A stretch of 64,000 bases of DNA from Sycobia sp. Sy_11 (taxonomy: Eukaryota > Arthropoda > Insecta > Hymenoptera > Epichrysomallidae): assembly GCA_018907035.1 (NCBI GenBank), contig JACCIC010000063.1, positions 1,913,501 to 1,977,500 on the forward strand, read 5' to 3'. The notes beneath the pieces are model-generated. The model saw only the letters and a list, made by a program, of their open reading frames with translations. It ran no database searches and had not been told where the DNA came from. Made by a program: the position numbers and the translations under genes. This document shows, in pieces, positions 59,201 to 64,000 of the stretch; position 1 is the stretch's first letter, and each line of letters begins with the position of its first letter.

Positions 59201-60770
59201 AAAAGTACATTATTAATAATAAAGTTAGATTCTCGAGTTTCTCGTTTCTCATAATATTTATAAATTGTAAAGTGTGTTGAAAATTATGTATTAGAATAAA
59301 CGTGTCATTTTAAATATATAAATTCATATAAAAACTACATTAACTCAAAAGGAGTCGTCTATTAGATTCAATAAGATTATTTTTTATAATAGTACTTATA
59401 TAAATAATTTGCTTAGATAGCAACAATTATGTTTTTAATTTAAAAAACAGACTTGGAACCTACATTCTCCTAATCCTAGGATATAAGTACCGCAAATTTG
59501 GAAATAAATATACAAATGTTATGATTTTTAGTTTGAAAGAAGTCTATATATTATCCTTGTTCCATATAATTAGTATTAAATGTCCATAATAAAATTTATT
59601 GCCATTACAGATAATCAACAAATAAGAGGAAAGAAATGTTTTAATAATTAAAAGAAAAACAGAAATATATACGGACATAGAATGAGACGATAAATCTAAT
59701 TTAAAAATACAATAAAAACATTATAAGCAAAAGTTTAGGAATTTTTTAAAAAAAAATATTAGATTTCAATAAAATCAATTCACTGCCGTAAGAACAGAAA
59801 AATCTTCTAAATAATCAAAAAATATTCTCCATATTGTCAAATTAACGGAATCAAGATTGGATATACAAAGTATGATGAAGTTGGTTTCTTTTTTTCATAT
59901 AATATATCAGACCTATTTTTTTTTTTATTTTTTTTAAGGAGTCGAGTTGTAAAATTATATTTGACTATATTTTTTGTACTCAACACTTACTGATAAAGTG
60001 TTACTCTAAAGTTTTTGCTCTAATGTTTTCTGTTTAACATTCGAATTATTGCTTCGTTCAATTGAGCGGCCAATTAACAAATTTCATAAATTGTAAAATA
60101 AATATAAATTAATTCTAAATTATATCAAACAAATATTCTCTCATATAATTATTCGCTGTACTTTATACATCATTTATTGTTTCATAATATAAATGTAATT
60201 AATAAGACGAATAAAGAATGAGATCTTATTAGAATAAAAATTATTTTTTCGCAGCTTTATGTTCGATTCATTATTGTTACCTTACAAAAAAATTGCCGCG
60301 GATAAATTAATTAATTAATGTTTACTTTATTAATTTATAATTTCTTTCAGAAAAAAATTTTGTAATAAGTAGTTAGACCACTACTGTAAGTCATTCTGTT
60401 TCTTTGCCCGTTAAAAAATCATTTCTTTCAGATGCCAATATGAATTCTGTCTAAGGTTGCTAATTTATTTTATTGCTGAATGTAAATTTAGTAAAAAAAT
60501 TTACTTTTTTATACCATACAACTAAATTAAATATTGATTTTATTATACGTTATGCTCACTTGTCTTATATCATCATCATGTAAAAATAATAAGTAATAAT
60601 ATTACCTCATATGTTGTAATATGAGGTGAATATTATGAGACAATTAAACTTTTTGTACGGATTGATTTAAAAGACCAACTGTATGATTATATTTGATAAT
60701 GCAATTTTGAAATTATATAATTTAAAAGGAATATAAGAATTCTTTATAATAGGTATATCTCTTTCTCAGT
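56259..60770. other. AT-rich probable intronic DNA
   Basis: No exon, in particular no T-box exon, is visible. A balanced patch at about 57365-57600 contains GCGCGCGCGTGTGTGTGTAC-type repeat and the unique stretch ACAAGATCGCGGCCGGCGCG. Another patch lies at about 58260-58700. These are candidates for regulatory DNA only by composition. Confidence 0.45.
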
Positions 60771-60774
60771 TTAT

Positions 60775-60844
<70 letters not shown>
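60775..60844. repeat. (TA)n microsatellite
   Basis: Pure TA run of about 70 bases. Confidence 0.95.
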
Positions 60845-60848
<4 letters not shown>

Positions 60849-62100
60849 CAAAAGAAGTTCTGACTTAATTTTTTTATATTACTTAAATAAGTCTTTTGAT
60901 AAGCATCTATATTCAATGTTTCTCAAACTGAACGTTCGAGCTTAAGGAGAAGAAATTACGGTATCATTTAAATGCACAAAACAAAGTGTCGGAATAGTGG
61001 CGCACATACATACGGAGAGGACTACTCGTGGAAAGAAATGTGCTGAGAGGCTTGATTTCTTCGGTTGAGGGATTCCGCAGGTGCTCTTTATTTCGAATCC
61101 TTCGCGAGCGATGATATTGATCGAGAAGGATTCGGGATAGAGGGTAGGTAATACTTCTGTATATCTAAACTCCTACATATATACTTGATAAACTTGGGAT
61201 TTGGTTTGTGAGCACAGTAGACGCTCTAGCACAATCTTTGCCATACAAAATCGCCCATTCCCGTGCTAATCGATTCTTCCTTTGATCAGCCCAGGCTCGT
61301 TTGTCGTCCTTGTCCATTTCGTATGTCCTCTTGCGACCGTTCGCGTTCGACGCCCCCCGCCACACCCCTTACGAATTAAACCAGCTAATTGTCGCTTGAA
61401 CGTGAATATACGACGAGGCGAGAATCGTCGGCGAAAAGAAAGATAGTTTACACAGAAAAATGAGCGGCCGTGCGCGCTCTCGACGACGACGCCACACTTA
61501 GCTGAGGTTGTCGTGCGCTCGAGGAAGCCGCGGAGAAAAATACAGGAAAGAAAAGAAGAAGAGGAAGGAGAAAAAAGGGAAACTCATCAGGGATAAGAAG
61601 CTGCGCGACAACCGGAACCCCGAGAGAACTTGATAAATTTCTGGACGCGTATTCTCGGTTGGTGCATGCACATTTCTATATCTGTGTGTGCGAATGTATA
61701 TGTACGAATACGTGTAAAAAATATATGCATATATAAATGTATGCATATCTATATGTGAATATGTGTACGGATATATATATACGTCGACTTTAGAACCGGT
61801 GTAAAAGCTGGCTGATTCGTCGTCTCTGTCGCTCCTTCACGGAACGCGTCCGTTCGCGCGTACCTTTTGCCTAATGAGGGCCGGGCCGCCTATAGCGCGA
61901 GCGAGCGGCGTTAAGTCTTTTTAGCACGATAATTATAAATTATCGGGCGCGCGGATCGATTTGCACGACTGGGTCCACTCATATTCCGGACCCGCGTGTG
62001 CGCTCATTTCTGCGCGCGCACACACACACAAACGTTTGCAGCGATATAGGAGGGAAGGTCACGAATAAGAAAAAGCGAGACTGAGAGAGAGAGAGAGAGA
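60845..62100. promoter_or_regulatory. GC-richer unique patch, candidate regulatory DNA
   Basis: This is a balanced, mostly non-repetitive stretch. It holds a perfect interrupted palindrome CGATAATTATAAATTATCG at 61927-61945 (8-bp arms around ATA). Its half-sites (ATAATTA and AATTAT) resemble homeodomain sites. No reading frame of interest. Placement in the probable first intron of a developmental T-box gene makes an enhancer plausible, but nothing proves it. Confidence 0.3.
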
Positions 62101-62269
62101 GAGAGGGGGGGGAGGGGCCAGATGGTTAATAAGCCGTGCCATGCGTCACTATTGATCTTAATTAAAACTAGCTTTTATGATGTCACGAATGCGTCCATGC
62201 GTGCCCCATTATATTTGATTTTACATTTATCCCGATATTATGAAGCTTTGATTCCTTTCTGTGTGTGTG

Positions 62270-62270
<1 letters not shown>

Positions 62271-62339
<69 letters not shown>
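62271..62339. repeat. (GA)n microsatellite
   Basis: Uninterrupted GA run of about 69 bases. A shorter GA run lies at 62083-62104. Confidence 0.95.
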
Positions 62340-62343
<4 letters not shown>

Positions 62344-63416
62344 GAAGGAAGATGTAGGTACGGACGCAATTCACGATACGCGGATATATAAGTACGACAA
62401 TGAGTAAATTGTGAGAGTTAGTCTATTTCTAATATTGTTGTTTCGACGTGAAAGCTGGAATGCTAATGAAATACAAATGTAACATCTATTTTTCACACGA
62501 TGTTCACTTTGAATAAAGAATTACATTATTATTGTAATTATTTTATAATTTTTATCTCATTTTCATATTCAATTTTATCAAACGTTGTGGACGCGTATGA
62601 TCTATCAATGATATCTCAATTTCCTTGATCAACGCGATATTTTCCTTCGTATTAAAAATTAATTAATCTTTTTCATACACTTTGCAAGATATTAGAAACA
62701 GAGTTTATATATACAAAGAAATATAAAGTTTGTCGACCTATTGTAGCTTATATATAACTGTTCTCTTCCATTAATTTTCATTCAATAAGATCTCGTGATT
62801 TCTTTTTATGACTGCATCTTAAATTAAAATTCCGATAATGAATCCTAATAACGGAAGCTTTTGATTCAAGTTGGATTTTTTTTTTAATTATCGACCTCTC
62901 ATTGATGCTGCATTTTAATTTGATACTGGCTGGGGAAAAATTGCAATCAATTGGAAATTCAGTTTATGATATTTCACAAAAATACGATTATTAAGAAACA
63001 TATACATAATAAAATATTTAAAAATTTTTCTAAAGAGAATGAACTTCAGATTAGCGTATTGTAATAAATAATTTATGGTATATTGAAGCGTTAAAAAATG
63101 CAGATTAAGGGAAAGAAAAAGAGTATTGCAAAGATGTGCATCTAGATAAATTTAGTTAATTTGTAAAATTCAATATTCTACGATGCGATTGCATCATCAC
63201 GATTGCAATTAACAAGAGTGAAATGACACTAATATCCCTTACTCAACCTTACTCTGAAGAAAACTAATAGAATATGAAATAAATAACTTAGCAAACGTAA
63301 CGAGAAACAATTATTTATAACGAAATATTCATCCTCTTCCCATTACATTTGTAAGCCGACAAAAATTCATCCCAAGGCATTTGTCGGTAACTGCGGTGCA
63401 ATGTTGGTTCTCCTTT

Positions 63417-63457
<41 letters not shown>

Positions 63458-63570
63458 TTTCTTTCTCTCTTTCGTCGGTTCTCACAATTAAAATCAGCAA
63501 ACAGGCACGCTCGATGTTGACGAAAAATACCCACAAGGAAGATAACAAGCCGAGCATCCCGCAAATGCTG
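62340..63570. other. AT-rich stretch with CT microsatellite
   Basis: No supported exon. A CT run lies at about 63418-63455. Confidence 0.4.
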
Positions 63571-63579
63571 ATGCTAGGA

Positions 63580-63658
63580 GAATAGGAGAATTTCGAAAAC
63601 TACGGCACGGTGGTCAATTTATCCGTGATCAATTACGAGGAAGAAGAAAATACTTACG

Positions 63659-63708
<50 letters not shown>

Positions 63709-63799
63709 ATCGAGCAACGACGACCAACAAAACACGGTGACAATTTCGACGCCCTGAATGACCCGGAGATCAAGAGCGCGTCTATTGGATTTTGATGTA

Positions 63800-63855
<56 letters not shown>

Positions 63856-64000
63856 TTGTGTGGCAACCCCGTACTTCTGGCTTATGCGCGTCCAAGGACA
63901 ATAATTGTCATCGTGCACATACTGCTTTATTGACCAATGGGTGATCTTCGCTGTTAGTTCTATTTTTATTCTCCTCTACGTCGCTCCATCGTATACATAT
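63580..64000 (+). other. Balanced patch with two TA microsatellites
   Basis: A plus-strand frame (63610-63795) reads non-repetitive residues on both sides of a TA run (63661-63705), with VVN-type sequence before and KHGDNFDALNDPEIKSASIG after. It ends at TGA just before a second TA run (63800-63853). The composition is coding-like, but I recognise no family and no splice context. It could be a fragment of an old transposon. Confidence 0.2.

Overview
The window looks like a stretch of an insect nuclear genome, most probably hymenopteran. The evidence is AT-rich, intron-poor-looking DNA broken by sharp CpG-rich islands, very long TA, GA and CA microsatellites, mariner, copia, gypsy and R1-clade elements, and tRNA-derived SINEs. 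The order-level assignment is inference from repeat content and composition. No bacterial, organellar or viral gene organisation is present.

Host gene content is very small. The only protein-coding sequence I can defend as a host gene is a GC-rich exon at 50697-51678 (+). It encodes an Ala/Pro/Ser-rich N-terminus carrying the motif RPTDFSVSTLLTA and a second block SYFGAAALAAAGFY. I recognise these as the N-terminal motifs of the Tbx2/3-type T-box repressor optomotor-blind (omb, bifid). The exon ends at a consensus donor (CAG|GTTAGT). The T-box itself is not in the window, so the last 12 kb are probably first intron. The CpG-rich region at about 48.1-50.7 kb is the likely promoter and 5'UTR zone.

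The left half (1-34 kb) is mostly a transposon graveyard. It holds a long-inverted-repeat (foldback) element at 2.2-6.4 kb interrupted by a copia-type LTR element (2829-6370, 447-bp LTRs, 5-bp target duplication). It also holds a tRNA-derived SINE (11641-11858), a LINE tail (about 11.95-12.5 kb), an internally deleted gypsy element (12.5-13.75 kb and probable trailing sequence to about 16.1 kb), and two R1-clade LINEs facing each other (17.6-21.7 kb minus, 21.85-22.56 kb plus). Two mariner fragments (22.88-23.07 and 25.45-26.4 kb), a second foldback copy that gives the empty copia site (27.3-28.15 kb) and a LINE RNase H fragment (33.1-34.0 kb) follow.

The middle (35-47 kb) is dominated by an apparently non-autonomous TIR element family of about 1.35 kb. 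Its ends begin CCCGTG, and it has an internal tRNA-like module and an internal microsatellite. Two complete copies are 36213-37536 and 44392-45748, with several partial copies. A diverged inverted pair sits at 7.1-7.8 and 9.9-10.95 kb. Another short element (near-identical inverted copies at about 46.65-47.1 and 55.61-56.26 kb) brackets the omb exon.

The right end (56-64 kb) is AT-rich with scattered GC-richer patches and microsatellites and no identifiable gene. It is best read as intronic or regulatory DNA of omb.
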